47,014 nt of DNA from Candidatus Woesearchaeota archaeon (GTDB lineage Archaea > Nanobdellota > Nanobdellia > Woesearchaeales > JABMPP01), in contig JAGVYD010000007.1 of NCBI GenBank assembly GCA_018303405.1, forward strand, positions 1 to 47,014, read 5' to 3'. Below the pieces are notes generated by a model. The model saw only the letters and a list, made by a program, of their open reading frames with translations. It made no database searches and was not told the origin of the DNA. The position numbers were made by a program, and so were the translations under genes. Shown in pieces: positions 16,061-24,345 of this stretch; position 1 is the stretch's first letter, and each line of letters starts with the position of its first letter.

Positions 16061-18223
16061 TTATTTTTGTTGGATTACTTTGGATCCTTCAATTTGTGGG
16101 GAGGGACCAATAGGGGGTTTCTTTGCAATTTCATTTGCCTTTGCAACGGATTCCGGGATTATCTTTTCCATGGTTCCCGGTGTATTGATGCCTCCCTGTT
16201 GCCAGGCATTTCCAGCCTGTTCATTCACCTTGGCACTTTTTTCCATCTCCACCAACAGCTCTGTAAGCTTTTCTACGTCAAAATGCTCCTGTACCAATTT
16301 CCTGACATTTTCACCAACACTTGCGAAATGCACCTCAATTTTCTGAAGCAGGGCCACCAAATCCTCAATCATGGCAAACTTGTTTTGCAAATTCCTGTAC
16401 ATTTTGCCAAACTGGCCCCCTATGTCATCTGCGATCAATTTTATGTTTCGATATGCTTCAATCTGAACCCTCGCCACAATCGCTGCATCATGGTATTCAT
16501 TCTGGGAAGTTGTTGCACCCATAAGCTGTCCAGCATATGCCTGCCATTTTCCGGCAAGTGAAAAATCACTTGATATTCTCTGGAGGCTTGGCACCCAATC
16601 ACCTTTAGGCATTGCATCAAATTTTTTCCGGAATTCCCCCATGCCAAACCATCCATCAATCAGCATGAGCTCCAATTTTTTTGCGATGGGCTTCCAAGTC
16701 GCTATAAATTTTTTCTCCCTAGCATCAACTCTTTCAAGGAAGCTTTCAACCTGCCTTTTGCTGGAAGAAAGCCTCTCTTCAACAAGGGCCCGCATTGTGA
16801 CTATCCCTTCAACCATGTCCTTTTCCAAAATATTGATCCTGGACTGCAGGATCTCCTCAATTGACTTTTCAACATTATTTGAAATCAGCATAAGCTGCTT
16901 TTTCCTGCTCAAGAACAAATTTCTCAATCCCTGCACCCCCTGTGAAAAAGCCTCCAGCACCTTTTCCTTGTTGTTCACTTCTGCAGCAATCACCGACTCA
17001 ATCTCTTTCATCCAGGCCTGGATATCATCCCTGTGCCTTTGCCGGATTTCAACAATCTTATCAGCGACTTTTTGGTCTGCAAATTGTTTTATAATATATT
17101 GCGATTCAGCTTTGGCATTTCTGGCAACAGCCAGGAAATCCTTCCAGTCATTTTGCTGGTAGCCCTTGGCAATCAGGGCCTGCAGCCCCATCTTTGTTTT
17201 GCCATCTCTCCTGTCCACATAGGTGCCTGGTCCCAAATATCTGTATTTGTCAACATAAAACAGCAATTTCCTTATTGTCTGATCCTTTTTCAAGTCTTCT
17301 GCCAGCACATTATCCTTGAACTGCTGCAGCAGGCCTGAAAGAAGAGCCTTTACCCTATTGACATAATTAAACAATAATTGCACATACTGGCTTGTTGTCC
17401 CGGTCTCAGAGCTGAATTCTGCGAGCCATTTTTCCAATTGCAGGATAAATTCGTCAAGCAAAACAATTTCTTTTTCCACATTATCATATTTTCTCTGCAT
17501 GTCCAGGACTGTTTTCAGTTTCCTGACAAGAATCGCATCATTTATCCTGTATTTTGCCTGGAGCTCCTGCTCAAGGTGCTGCACATAGACAAACAGATTT
17601 TCCCGGATATGCGGGGCATTCTGGTTGCCGGGCTTAAGATCCGCCTTATTCATTTCCCGCAATTCCTTCAACTGCTCCCTGAGATAGGCATTTTCTATAC
17701 TGCTGATGACCTGAACCAATCTTGCAATGCGATTTGCCAGGGCAACATCAGGAACTCTTCTGATGCTCTCCATCAAAGGGCTGTTTCCGCTTTCCACTTC
17801 GTGCGAAAGCTCGTTCCTGAAATAGCCTGAAATTGTTTCCTCAGACTTTACCCTGAGCATGCTGTGCAATTTCAGCAGCAGAATAGCTTCATTTTGCTCT
17901 ATACTCTTCAATTGTCTTATCTCATTTTCAAGAGGCCGGTCGTATCTGCCTATTTCCGGTGCCATGGCTTTCAGGTAGCTGATGAATTCCTGCGGGCTTG
18001 AATTGTAGTTTCTTTTCGCTTCCAGAACCATTCCTAGGCCAATTGTGGCCTTATGTGCCCTTATTGCCAGAGCAGGGTCTGTCAGTATGACTGGCAAATC
18101 ATCGTTGGTTATCTGTTGCAAGAGGGTTTTCAAATGCTCTTCCAACTCCCTTCTCCTGTCTTCATACATCTTTGTCAATTCAGGCCATCCCATTCTGGCT
18201 CCCTTTTCTTTTGTTTCGGCCAT
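16061..18223 (-). CDS. Large coiled-coil protein of operon B
   Basis: A 720-residue, nearly all-helical cytoplasmic protein without signal or membrane segments. Charged helices and coiled-coil stretches run through most of it, with a short glycine/aromatic break near residue 340 (YRYLGPGTYVDRRDGKT) and a proline-rich tail from about 670. No family is recognised. The frame extends to a GTG at 18232, but the ATG at 18223 (MAETKEKG) lies just behind the stop of the membrane protein gene, implying translational coupling. It resembles the cytoplasmic part of the 690-residue protein of operon A in style but not detectably in sequence. A scaffold or filament-like role beside the ATPase and membrane protein is inference. 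Confidence 0.8.
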   Translation of the reverse strand: MAETKEKGARMGWPELTKMYEDRRRELEEHLKTLLQQITNDDLPVILTDPALAIRAHKATIGLGMVLEAKRNYNSSPQEFISYLKAMAPEIGRYDRPLENEIRQLKSIEQNEAILLLKLHSMLRVKSEETISGYFRNELSHEVESGNSPLMESIRRVPDVALANRIARLVQVISSIENAYLREQLKELREMNKADLKPGNQNAPHIRENLFVYVQHLEQELQAKYRINDAILVRKLKTVLDMQRKYDNVEKEIVLLDEFILQLEKWLAEFSSETGTTSQYVQLLFNYVNRVKALLSGLLQQFKDNVLAEDLKKDQTIRKLLFYVDKYRYLGPGTYVDRRDGKTKMGLQALIAKGYQQNDWKDFLAVARNAKAESQYIIKQFADQKVADKIVEIRQRHRDDIQAWMKEIESVIAAEVNNKEKVLEAFSQGVQGLRNLFLSRKKQLMLISNNVEKSIEEILQSRINILEKDMVEGIVTMRALVEERLSSSKRQVESFLERVDAREKKFIATWKPIAKKLELMLIDGWFGMGEFRKKFDAMPKGDWVPSLQRISSDFSLAGKWQAYAGQLMGATTSQNEYHDAAIVARVQIEAYRNIKLIADDIGGQFGKMYRNLQNKFAMIEDLVALLQKIEVHFASVGENVRKLVQEHFDVEKLTELLVEMEKSAKVNEQAGNAWQQGGINTPGTMEKIIPESVAKANEIAKKPPIGPSPQIEGSKVIQQK

Positions 18224-18228
18224 ATTAA

Positions 18229-21200
18229 TCACTTAGGTGCCTCCTGTTTTGCCGGATTCAGCGACTCGTCGCTGTAATAAATGCCTGGCTCTGGCCCACC
18301 GGAATCCTTTACAAACCATGACAAATATTCATTAACTATGTGCTCATCCTGTATGGTGTTCTCAAAGTAAAACTTAAGGAACTTGGATATTCCCAATGTG
18401 CTGATTCCAGGATAAGGTGTGGTGTATTCATAACTGCGAATTGCTTCGTTGCTTGTTTCGTAAAATCTTTTTCGGCCAAGGAACTGTACATGGTAACGTG
18501 CAGGATTCTTGAAATATTCCAAGTCAACAGCCGGATGGGAAATATCAGGGAACTCAACTCTGCCATTACTTATGGCCTTCCTGACGTTTCTAAAGGCCCT
18601 TCCTTCAGCATCTCCATGCAGGAAAGCATGCTCATAGTCTGAGAATGTTCTGCTCGCGCCTCTGTAAGTGCCATATCTAAGCTCTTCAATCCATCCAATC
18701 CACTCAATGTCAAGGTACTTCAGTGGATTTGTGAACTTCTCAAACCATGAAATTGTCGGCATCCTATATTCGTCACCTTCAAACACTGGCTTGACTCCCC
18801 TGATATAAGGCTGGCCATGATTTCGCCTGAGCCATTCCTTTGCATCTGCCACAGTCCTGTACTTGCCAGTCAAAGCTCCCATGTTAATTTCATTCAAATC
18901 ATCAAGGAAGTAGCCGTCCCAGCTAACTTCATCCCTATCCTTGACACTTTTCAATTCTTCCACTTCTTCTGCAGCCTCTTCTTCAACTTGCTCAAGGGCT
19001 TCCCCTCTCTCGTCAGCCCTGAATGTCTCCATATTATTTTCTGATGTCCTTCTTCTTATATCTTGCATGAGATTCTCGCGCAGATCTGCCTCTTCTCTCC
19101 ACTTTATACCATCAACGGGCACAGGATGCACCTTGACTGTGTTAAGCCCTGGGCGATGCGCTTCTCTTCCTTCATCGTCACCTGTCACTTTTTCAAATGT
19201 GAAGTCAAAATAATAAACAGGCGCGCTGTTGCGGGCCATTAAGTATGTGTGCGTGTACATGCCACAGTATGCATACTGATCGGCAACCAGCTTTCTTCGT
19301 GCATTAACCCGTATCAGCAGTCCGTATTTTCTCATGGCTTCAATATATTCCTTGTATTTGCCCGTGATATTCGGGACAATAGACTGCCTGAAATCACGCA
19401 AGACCCTCTCCTTGATGTTGGTGGCTCTCGCAGTGACTTCTGTAGCTTCAGAGCCAGTCCTTAACTGGGAAAGAGTCAGCTCGGACTGCAGCCTTTGGAG
19501 CAGTGAGAATGTATACCTGAATGTCTGAGTCGCCCCTTTTATGTTGGAGGTATTACCATAATTCAGGTATTTTGAATCGCCATCCACTTCATCATAATAA
19601 AAATTCTTGTATTTCATGAATTTGACATTGAACATCCTAAACCTTCTCCTGAAATCATCTGCGTCGATGTTTGTCGGGCTCAAAGGCTGGGTTTCATCAA
19701 TCTTCTTAACCGGGAACACTTCGCATCTTGGTCCTGATTCGAATAGCACAATCTGAGTCCTGAACCTGTTCTGGGACGTATCTTTGCCAAGCCTTGCACT
19801 GTTTGGCCTTGGGACCCCTTCCTGGCCGTATATCTTCCTCATCAGCTCATAATTCTGAATTACTGCGCCGTGCTTGCCCTTGAAAACCTGCAGCCTGAGG
19901 AGATAATTCATGAGAGTGAACAGCTTTTCCCTGTTATGCAGGAATTCCAATGGGAAAGTGTTTCCTGGCTCATAACCGCCGGTTAATCCGAATTTTGTCA
20001 AGGCACGACCCGTTGGATCATTAATCCCCCTTAACCCTCTTCCAACATGGCGCCAGGCCCACCTCTTCAAATCTTCCATTATTCGGCGCCAGCCCTTGTT
20101 TTCCTTATGTGCCTTATCGCCTGATTTCGTTGCCATGCCTGCACCAATCGCCACGATGAAAAGCAACCCGCCAAACACCCAGGCAGAGAACGGCGCTATT
20201 GCATCTGCTGTAGAATCCTGGGCGCCACTCTTGAACCACCACCATCCCGCGGCTCCCAATAAAAGCACAATCCCCACCCTGATGGCCATCTTAGTCCTGT
20301 CATTCTGAATCCCATCTGTCTTGCTGTAGCCAATATATCCAGCCACACCCAGCGCCAAAAGAATAACAGAGCCTGTCAAAATCTGGCCATTGAACAATCC
20401 TGCAATTATGTCAAATGGAATTGCAGTGAATGCATACTCTTCAAAGGCAAGGTCAGCAAGCCATTCAGTGAGAAGGGACGCGAACAAAATATTGATCCAT
20501 GCCCACTTATCCTTGAAGGTGTCCTGCGCTTTCATTCCCTTGTAAATTACAAGACCAAACAGCACTTCACCAAAGAACACAGCGCTCTTGACAGTAATCC
20601 CATTATTGGCTATTGCTGATCCGGCAAGTATAGCAATGGTCCACTGTATTAATTTGAAATCAGTCCCAATTTTCCATGATGTCAGGAAGAAATATACAAG
20701 CAGGCTCAAGCCTATGAAAATGAAAATCTGCCTGCCCCGCAGTATTCCAAAGCCCTCGAAATTGGTGCTTTCGGTTGTCAGGTCAGGGGAGTACGATGTT
20801 GATACCCCTCTTTGTGCATTTTCCAGTGTTTCTACGGTATAGCAATACCTGCCTGATGTCAGGCTGTCTCCCTCCCTGTTCTGGACAACGCAATTGGCGT
20901 CCCCGAGGAGATAATACCTGATCTCTATGAGGCTATCCTGTTCCCATATGTACTTGTAAGTCTTTTCATCATATGGCTTGCCTCCGGTAAATGGCCCAAG
21001 TGCAATCGTTGATGCAATAAGCAGGGCAACAGCAAAGATTCCAAAGTTGCCCCATTTTCCAGTCATCTTTTGCTTAACCTGCGGGATGAACTGGGCAACC
21101 ACCATAATGAATCCGGTAATCAAGCCAAGATTGACAAGAACCTTCAGATGCAGGATGTTGCTTACCCATCCCATCTTCCAGATGTAATTGGCCTTCAAAT

Positions 21201-21498
21201 CCGGGTTCATGAATGCAAGCAGGACAGCGAATGCAACAACCCCTAGCTGCAGCATATTCCTGTACCTGTCTTCTTTAACCTCCATCAATGCAGCCCCGGC
21301 CAATAGAAGCGCAGCTATTATCGCAGCGTTGATTCCGGCATACTTGTATTTTGCAACAGCTCCCTGGATTCCGGTTGTCGCAGAATTGAGGGCATCCCCT
21401 ATCTGCGCAGATGCAAGCCCAATTGATACAAGCGCTATTGCAGCAATAACAAGAAGCATTGCCCACTTCGCATTCCTGGCAGATTCAGTGCTGCTCAT
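18229..21498 (-). CDS. Giant multi-pass membrane protein with soluble C-terminal domain
   Basis: At 1089 residues this is the largest protein in the block. It begins with a signal-like helix (ARNAKWAMLLVIAAIALV) and has about ten further hydrophobic helices up to about residue 460. An extracytoplasmic loop near 170-250 has two cysteines (DANC and GRYC) that could form a disulphide. Residues from about 470 to the end are hydrophilic and cytoplasmic; the last 230 (from about 860) are shared with the 742-residue protein at 13773. It overlaps the ATPase gene by 14 bases and starts behind GGAGGTGC. No family is recognised. It looks like the membrane platform or channel of a multi-component machine energised or regulated by the ATPase. 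Confidence 0.82.
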   Translation of the reverse strand: MSSTESARNAKWAMLLVIAAIALVSIGLASAQIGDALNSATTGIQGAVAKYKYAGINAAIIAALLLAGAALMEVKEDRYRNMLQLGVVAFAVLLAFMNPDLKANYIWKMGWVSNILHLKVLVNLGLITGFIMVVAQFIPQVKQKMTGKWGNFGIFAVALLIASTIALGPFTGGKPYDEKTYKYIWEQDSLIEIRYYLLGDANCVVQNREGDSLTSGRYCYTVETLENAQRGVSTSYSPDLTTESTNFEGFGILRGRQIFIFIGLSLLVYFFLTSWKIGTDFKLIQWTIAILAGSAIANNGITVKSAVFFGEVLFGLVIYKGMKAQDTFKDKWAWINILFASLLTEWLADLAFEEYAFTAIPFDIIAGLFNGQILTGSVILLALGVAGYIGYSKTDGIQNDRTKMAIRVGIVLLLGAAGWWWFKSGAQDSTADAIAPFSAWVFGGLLFIVAIGAGMATKSGDKAHKENKGWRRIMEDLKRWAWRHVGRGLRGINDPTGRALTKFGLTGGYEPGNTFPLEFLHNREKLFTLMNYLLRLQVFKGKHGAVIQNYELMRKIYGQEGVPRPNSARLGKDTSQNRFRTQIVLFESGPRCEVFPVKKIDETQPLSPTNIDADDFRRRFRMFNVKFMKYKNFYYDEVDGDSKYLNYGNTSNIKGATQTFRYTFSLLQRLQSELTLSQLRTGSEATEVTARATNIKERVLRDFRQSIVPNITGKYKEYIEAMRKYGLLIRVNARRKLVADQYAYCGMYTHTYLMARNSAPVYYFDFTFEKVTGDDEGREAHRPGLNTVKVHPVPVDGIKWREEADLRENLMQDIRRRTSENNMETFRADERGEALEQVEEEAAEEVEELKSVKDRDEVSWDGYFLDDLNEINMGALTGKYRTVADAKEWLRRNHGQPYIRGVKPVFEGDEYRMPTISWFEKFTNPLKYLDIEWIGWIEELRYGTYRGASRTFSDYEHAFLHGDAEGRAFRNVRKAISNGRVEFPDISHPAVDLEYFKNPARYHVQFLGRKRFYETSNEAIRSYEYTTPYPGISTLGISKFLKFYFENTIQDEHIVNEYLSWFVKDSGGPEPGIYYSDESLNPAKQEAPK

Positions 21499-22657
21499 TT
21501 AGCACCTCCTCTGCTTTTTTCAGGATTTCATCAGAAGGAATTTCATTGAATTCATAGCCGGAATAGGCAAGCTTAATCCATTTTTTCAAAATCGGCTCTG
21601 AAAAAGCATATTTGTTGTCCCTCTTCACCAAAATGTCAGCCTGCATCATCCTTTCCAAAAGGCTTTTTGTTACAGGGGCGCTCCTGTAGATACGCCTTGA
21701 AATTTCTGTCAGCCTTGGCTCCCTAAGGAAAGCAAGAATCTTGACAACAGTCTTTGGCATTGCCTCTCCGCGGGCGCGATAAAGATAATCATTCAGCATT
21801 GACTCAAGGTGCAAAAAAACCGAGGAATTTTTCAGAGTCATCTCAATCAAAAAGGACTTTTTGACATCATGCGTCTCGGAATACCTATTTGCAATGGCAT
21901 GAACCAGGAAAGGAATGCCTTCAGAAATCGCATGAATCTCATCAGCAACTTTATTGTCTGCTTTGCCAATAATCTTCCCAACCAATTCCTGGGTTTCGGC
22001 CTGGCTCAGACCATATACCCGCTCCTGTGCAAAATTCCTAAGGGATTTTTCCAGCAGCACCCTGCCAGAACTGGCCACAAGGTATGAAACATTCCTGCTG
22101 CTGAGCGGAATCAGGGACAAAACATCCCTGACCTGGCTGAAATTATTGAGATCAAAAATGTTCTCAAAGTCATCCAGAAGCATGACAACTTTCTTCCCTG
22201 ATTTTTTTGAAATTTCGTCAGCAAACCCAAAAGCCCTTTGCAGCATTGCCTTTTGGTCCGGTTTTATTTTTTGCAGCTCGTTACTCAAGAAGTCGACTGT
22301 ATCAGCAGCATTTTTTCCGAGCCTGTCCTTAATGGAAAGAAGATGGGAAATATCCTGGAATTTTACGTAGTCCTGAGAAATGGCGCCCAGGAACCAGAAG
22401 CTGATACCGCCAATAAGTTCGACAGAAAAGTTTTCAGGGGGTGTGCTTGTTCTGTTTAGGCCAATATAGACCGGCAATAGATCGTGATGCTTGTCCAGCT
22501 TATCCTTGATCTCCCATAAAAGGGTTGTCTTGCCCGCGTACTTCGGCCCAACTATGGCGGTGTTTTTTCCTTGTCTTGCATATTCACTCAGTTTGTCTGA
22601 GTAGAACCTTCTGCCGACATGGTGCTTCTGGTTTCTTGGGTTAGCCAAAAAAAACAT
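21485..22657 (-). CDS. Archaeal AAA+ ATPase with winged-helix tail
   Basis: A 390-residue P-loop ATPase of the archaeal ATPase/STAND-like class related to Orc-type AAA+ proteins. Walker A is GPKYAGKTT (residues 37-45), Walker B VVMLLDDFE (157-165), and sensor-1-like SYLVASSGR follows near 190. The lid domain (about 215-290) is followed by a winged-helix region (about 300-370, ending KYAFSEPILKKWIKL). It is first in operon B, behind a promoter with palindromes TAGTATACTA and CCAATTGG, and overlaps the next gene by 14 bases. Members of this class often accompany mobile elements or act in signalling, and the substrate is unknown. It is not a VirB4-, FtsK- or GspE-type motor as far as I can see. 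Confidence 0.88.
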   Translation of the reverse strand: MFFLANPRNQKHHVGRRFYSDKLSEYARQGKNTAIVGPKYAGKTTLLWEIKDKLDKHHDLLPVYIGLNRTSTPPENFSVELIGGISFWFLGAISQDYVKFQDISHLLSIKDRLGKNAADTVDFLSNELQKIKPDQKAMLQRAFGFADEISKKSGKKVVMLLDDFENIFDLNNFSQVRDVLSLIPLSSRNVSYLVASSGRVLLEKSLRNFAQERVYGLSQAETQELVGKIIGKADNKVADEIHAISEGIPFLVHAIANRYSETHDVKKSFLIEMTLKNSSVFLHLESMLNDYLYRARGEAMPKTVVKILAFLREPRLTEISRRIYRSAPVTKSLLERMMQADILVKRDNKYAFSEPILKKWIKLAYSGYEFNEIPSDEILKKAEEVLNEQH

Positions 22658-22698
22658 GCTGTCACTTTGTTGCTGCGTTTGCTGTAATATTAATTATT

Positions 22699-22740
22699 CC
22701 AATTGGACTATAATCAAATTAGTATACTATTATATAAAAC
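22699..22740 (-). promoter_or_regulatory. Promoter and operators of operon B
   Basis: On the leftward strand a TATA element (TTTTATATAAT, 22730-22740) predicts a start near 22708. The perfect palindrome TAGTATACTA (22720-22729) lies between TATA and start, and CCAATTGG (22699-22706) lies right at the start. This leaves a leader of about 50 bases before the ATPase ATG. Confidence 0.6.
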
Positions 22741-22976
22741 TTTTGTTTCTGTGATTTTGGCACACCCGTCCAAATTTGCCAGTCATTTTGTATCTTATAC
22801 AAAATGGAATATATTCTGATTAGTATAGATTATATATTTAAATTTTATTATTGTAGAAAACATATATTTTTTATTCCAATTGGTATATATTCTAATTAAG
22901 ATAGTATTTATAATTTTCCTTTTAAATACAATCTTCTCATTATTTTATTACTTATCGAGAGTAACAAAACGAAAAG
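22741..22976. repeat. AT-rich divergent control region with direct repeats
   Basis: No gene is seen. Two imperfect direct repeats of 23 bases lie at 22806-22828 and 22882-22904, both reading GGWATATATTCTRATTA followed by RKATAG. A second CCAATTGG occurs at 22876-22883 with the same left flank (ATTCC) as the one at 22699. The repeats are probably regulator binding sites serving the divergent operons B and C. Confidence 0.55.
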
Positions 22977-23004
22977 CTTAAATACTGGTAGTACGATATA
23001 CTAC
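22977..23004 (+). promoter_or_regulatory. Promoter and operator of operon C
   Basis: CTTAAATA (22977-22984) is the TATA element, with a predicted start near 23007. The inverted repeat GTAGTA-CGATA-TACTAC (22988-23004) lies between them, and another ACTAC follows at about 23012. It closely resembles the promoter at 13389. Confidence 0.62.
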
Positions 23005-23051
23005 TAAATACACTACTTTATGGTACTGACATTTGTTGGGGTGTGCGCAAC

Positions 23052-23222
23052 ATGAAACCAGCTGCTGAAAAAATCAGCATTAGCCTTGAATTTGAGACTG
23101 TTTCTAAACTACTTGCAAGGCTGGCCAAGCATCGGAACAGATTCCCCACAAAGAGCCATATCATAAGGCATGCAGTGCACGAATTTCTGAATCCGGACAA
23201 AAATGAGGGGGATGCGTCATGA
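23052..23222 (+). CDS. Ribbon-helix-helix protein 1 (56 residues)
   Basis: This tiny first gene of operon C encodes a probable ribbon-helix-helix DNA-binding protein. The strand segment KISISLEFETVSKLLARL is followed by a second helix with KSHIIRHAVHEFL, the usual order for this fold. GGGGTG precedes the ATG at 23052; an in-frame GTG nine bases earlier is the alternative start. Its TGA overlaps the ATG of a second ribbon-helix-helix gene, so the two are probably made together and might form a heterodimer. It lies directly behind the GTAGTA/TACTAC operator, so autoregulation is likely. Confidence 0.75.
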   Translation: MKPAAEKISISLEFETVSKLLARLAKHRNRFPTKSHIIRHAVHEFLNPDKNEGDAS

Positions 23223-23425
23223 AATTGAAGATGAGCATTACCCTGGACAATGAAACATTAAAACTCATTGAGGAGCAGGTAAATTCGCAGAGATTCAGGA
23301 ACAAGAGCCACGCAATTGAATTCGCAGTAAGAAAACTTCTGGAGCAAAAAATTGGCGATGCCAAAGGCACTGCGAAATCGCAAAAGTCGCTAAATGCCTA
23401 TCTGGAGGGTGATAGCCATGGCTAG
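23219..23425 (+). CDS. Ribbon-helix-helix protein 2
   Basis: A 68-residue protein with the CopG/ribbon-helix-helix pattern: strand KLKMSITLDNETLKLIEE, then a second helix with NKSHAIEFAVRKLLEQK, and a polar tail. It starts within the stop of the first ribbon-helix-helix gene (ATGA overlap) behind GAGGGGGAT, and its end overlaps the start of the next membrane protein gene. Such proteins bind DNA as dimers through the strand and usually repress their own operon. No toxin-like partner is seen, so a toxin-antitoxin role is less likely than control of the 13-26 kb block. Confidence 0.82.
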   Translation: MKLKMSITLDNETLKLIEEQVNSQRFRNKSHAIEFAVRKLLEQKIGDAKGTAKSQKSLNAYLEGDSHG

Positions 23426-24335
23426 CAGCAAACCCTCTGACCTGGGCGAACTTGTAAACCAGCAACAGGCACCTCCATCAAGCCATAAAGCCGGCGGCCT
23501 GGAAAAGGAAATACAGAATGAGCCCACTGACAGTGGATGGAATTTCAAGCAGGTTGCAAAAGATGTTGCCAAATTCTCACCTTTTGCCATTTTCAACTAC
23601 CTTGCATCCGGCGGCCTTGCCTACTTAACAGGCGGAGCCAGCTTCCTCAGCTCAACAGCTTCCTTGATGTCACCTATTGGCTATATGTTTGGCAGGCTAA
23701 TAGAGAACAGGAAGGCCAAAAAGAAAACAACATGGTACCAGATGCGAAAAGAACTCGGCACTGGCAATTTTGTGGGGAATCTTGCTTACTGGGTCTACCA
23801 GATCCCGGAATTCCTCAATATTTCAACAGCCACGTGGGGAGGCAAGATACTCAGGAGCCTGTCGTTCAATCCAGGAATGCTCATGCCCTTTATTGCACTT
23901 TACCAAACCGCTGTCTATCTTCGTGATAAAATCGGGACAAGGAACGCGCTTAAGGGATTATACAATGGAAAAATCTTCAGCTACATCAAAGAAGCATATC
24001 GCAATAAACTCAAGAAGGATTACTGGTCTGATGTAACAAAGACCTTTGCGACCCTGTTCCCAATCCACCTATACAGCCTCAATTTCGTTAAAATGCCTGC
24101 ACTGCGTGTGGGCATTGGCGCGATGAATGATATACTTTTCAGATTAATAGCCGGCAGGCCAGAGGGAAATGGCCAGCAGCTGAAAAATCAAAAGGTCGAA
24201 ACTGAGCAGCCTGTCCGGGCAAAATATGAGCCGCTGGGCAAGTACAAGGGCTTCAAGGAAAAGCTGGACCACTTTTTCAGGGCGCCAGGATACGAGCCCT
24301 TCAGCTACCAGCCGGCTATGAAGGGTGCACATTGA
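23418..24335 (+). CDS. Multi-pass membrane protein 1 of the trio (Mpv17-like end)
   Basis: A 305-residue protein with a polar N-terminus of about 55 residues and then several hydrophobic or amphipathic segments, beginning with FNYLASGGLAYLTGGASFL. The region from about residue 220 (DYWSDVTKTF) has a tryptophan, a proline-rich helix, an NF..MP..R motif and a final helix, recalling the C-terminal signature of Mpv17/PMP22 membrane proteins; this is a weak, unverified resemblance. The ATG at 23418 follows GGAGGGTGAT and overlaps the upstream gene. Two further proteins of similar size and layout follow at once, so the three are probably ancient paralogues forming a membrane complex. Confidence 0.75.
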   Translation: MASSKPSDLGELVNQQQAPPSSHKAGGLEKEIQNEPTDSGWNFKQVAKDVAKFSPFAIFNYLASGGLAYLTGGASFLSSTASLMSPIGYMFGRLIENRKAKKKTTWYQMRKELGTGNFVGNLAYWVYQIPEFLNISTATWGGKILRSLSFNPGMLMPFIALYQTAVYLRDKIGTRNALKGLYNGKIFSYIKEAYRNKLKKDYWSDVTKTFATLFPIHLYSLNFVKMPALRVGIGAMNDILFRLIAGRPEGNGQQLKNQKVETEQPVRAKYEPLGKYKGFKEKLDHFFRAPGYEPFSYQPAMKGAH

Positions 24336-24345
24336 GTGAGTTACC

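Noticed and set aside
13773-22657. A type IV secretion or conjugation operon
   Set aside because: The ATPase lacks the look of VirB4, VirD4 or VirB11 enzymes, and no relaxase or pilin was recognised. The idea is kept only as one possible class for the unknown system.
22806-22904. A CRISPR array
   Set aside because: Only two imperfect AT-rich direct repeats occur, with unequal surroundings and no cas gene; operator repeats explain them better.
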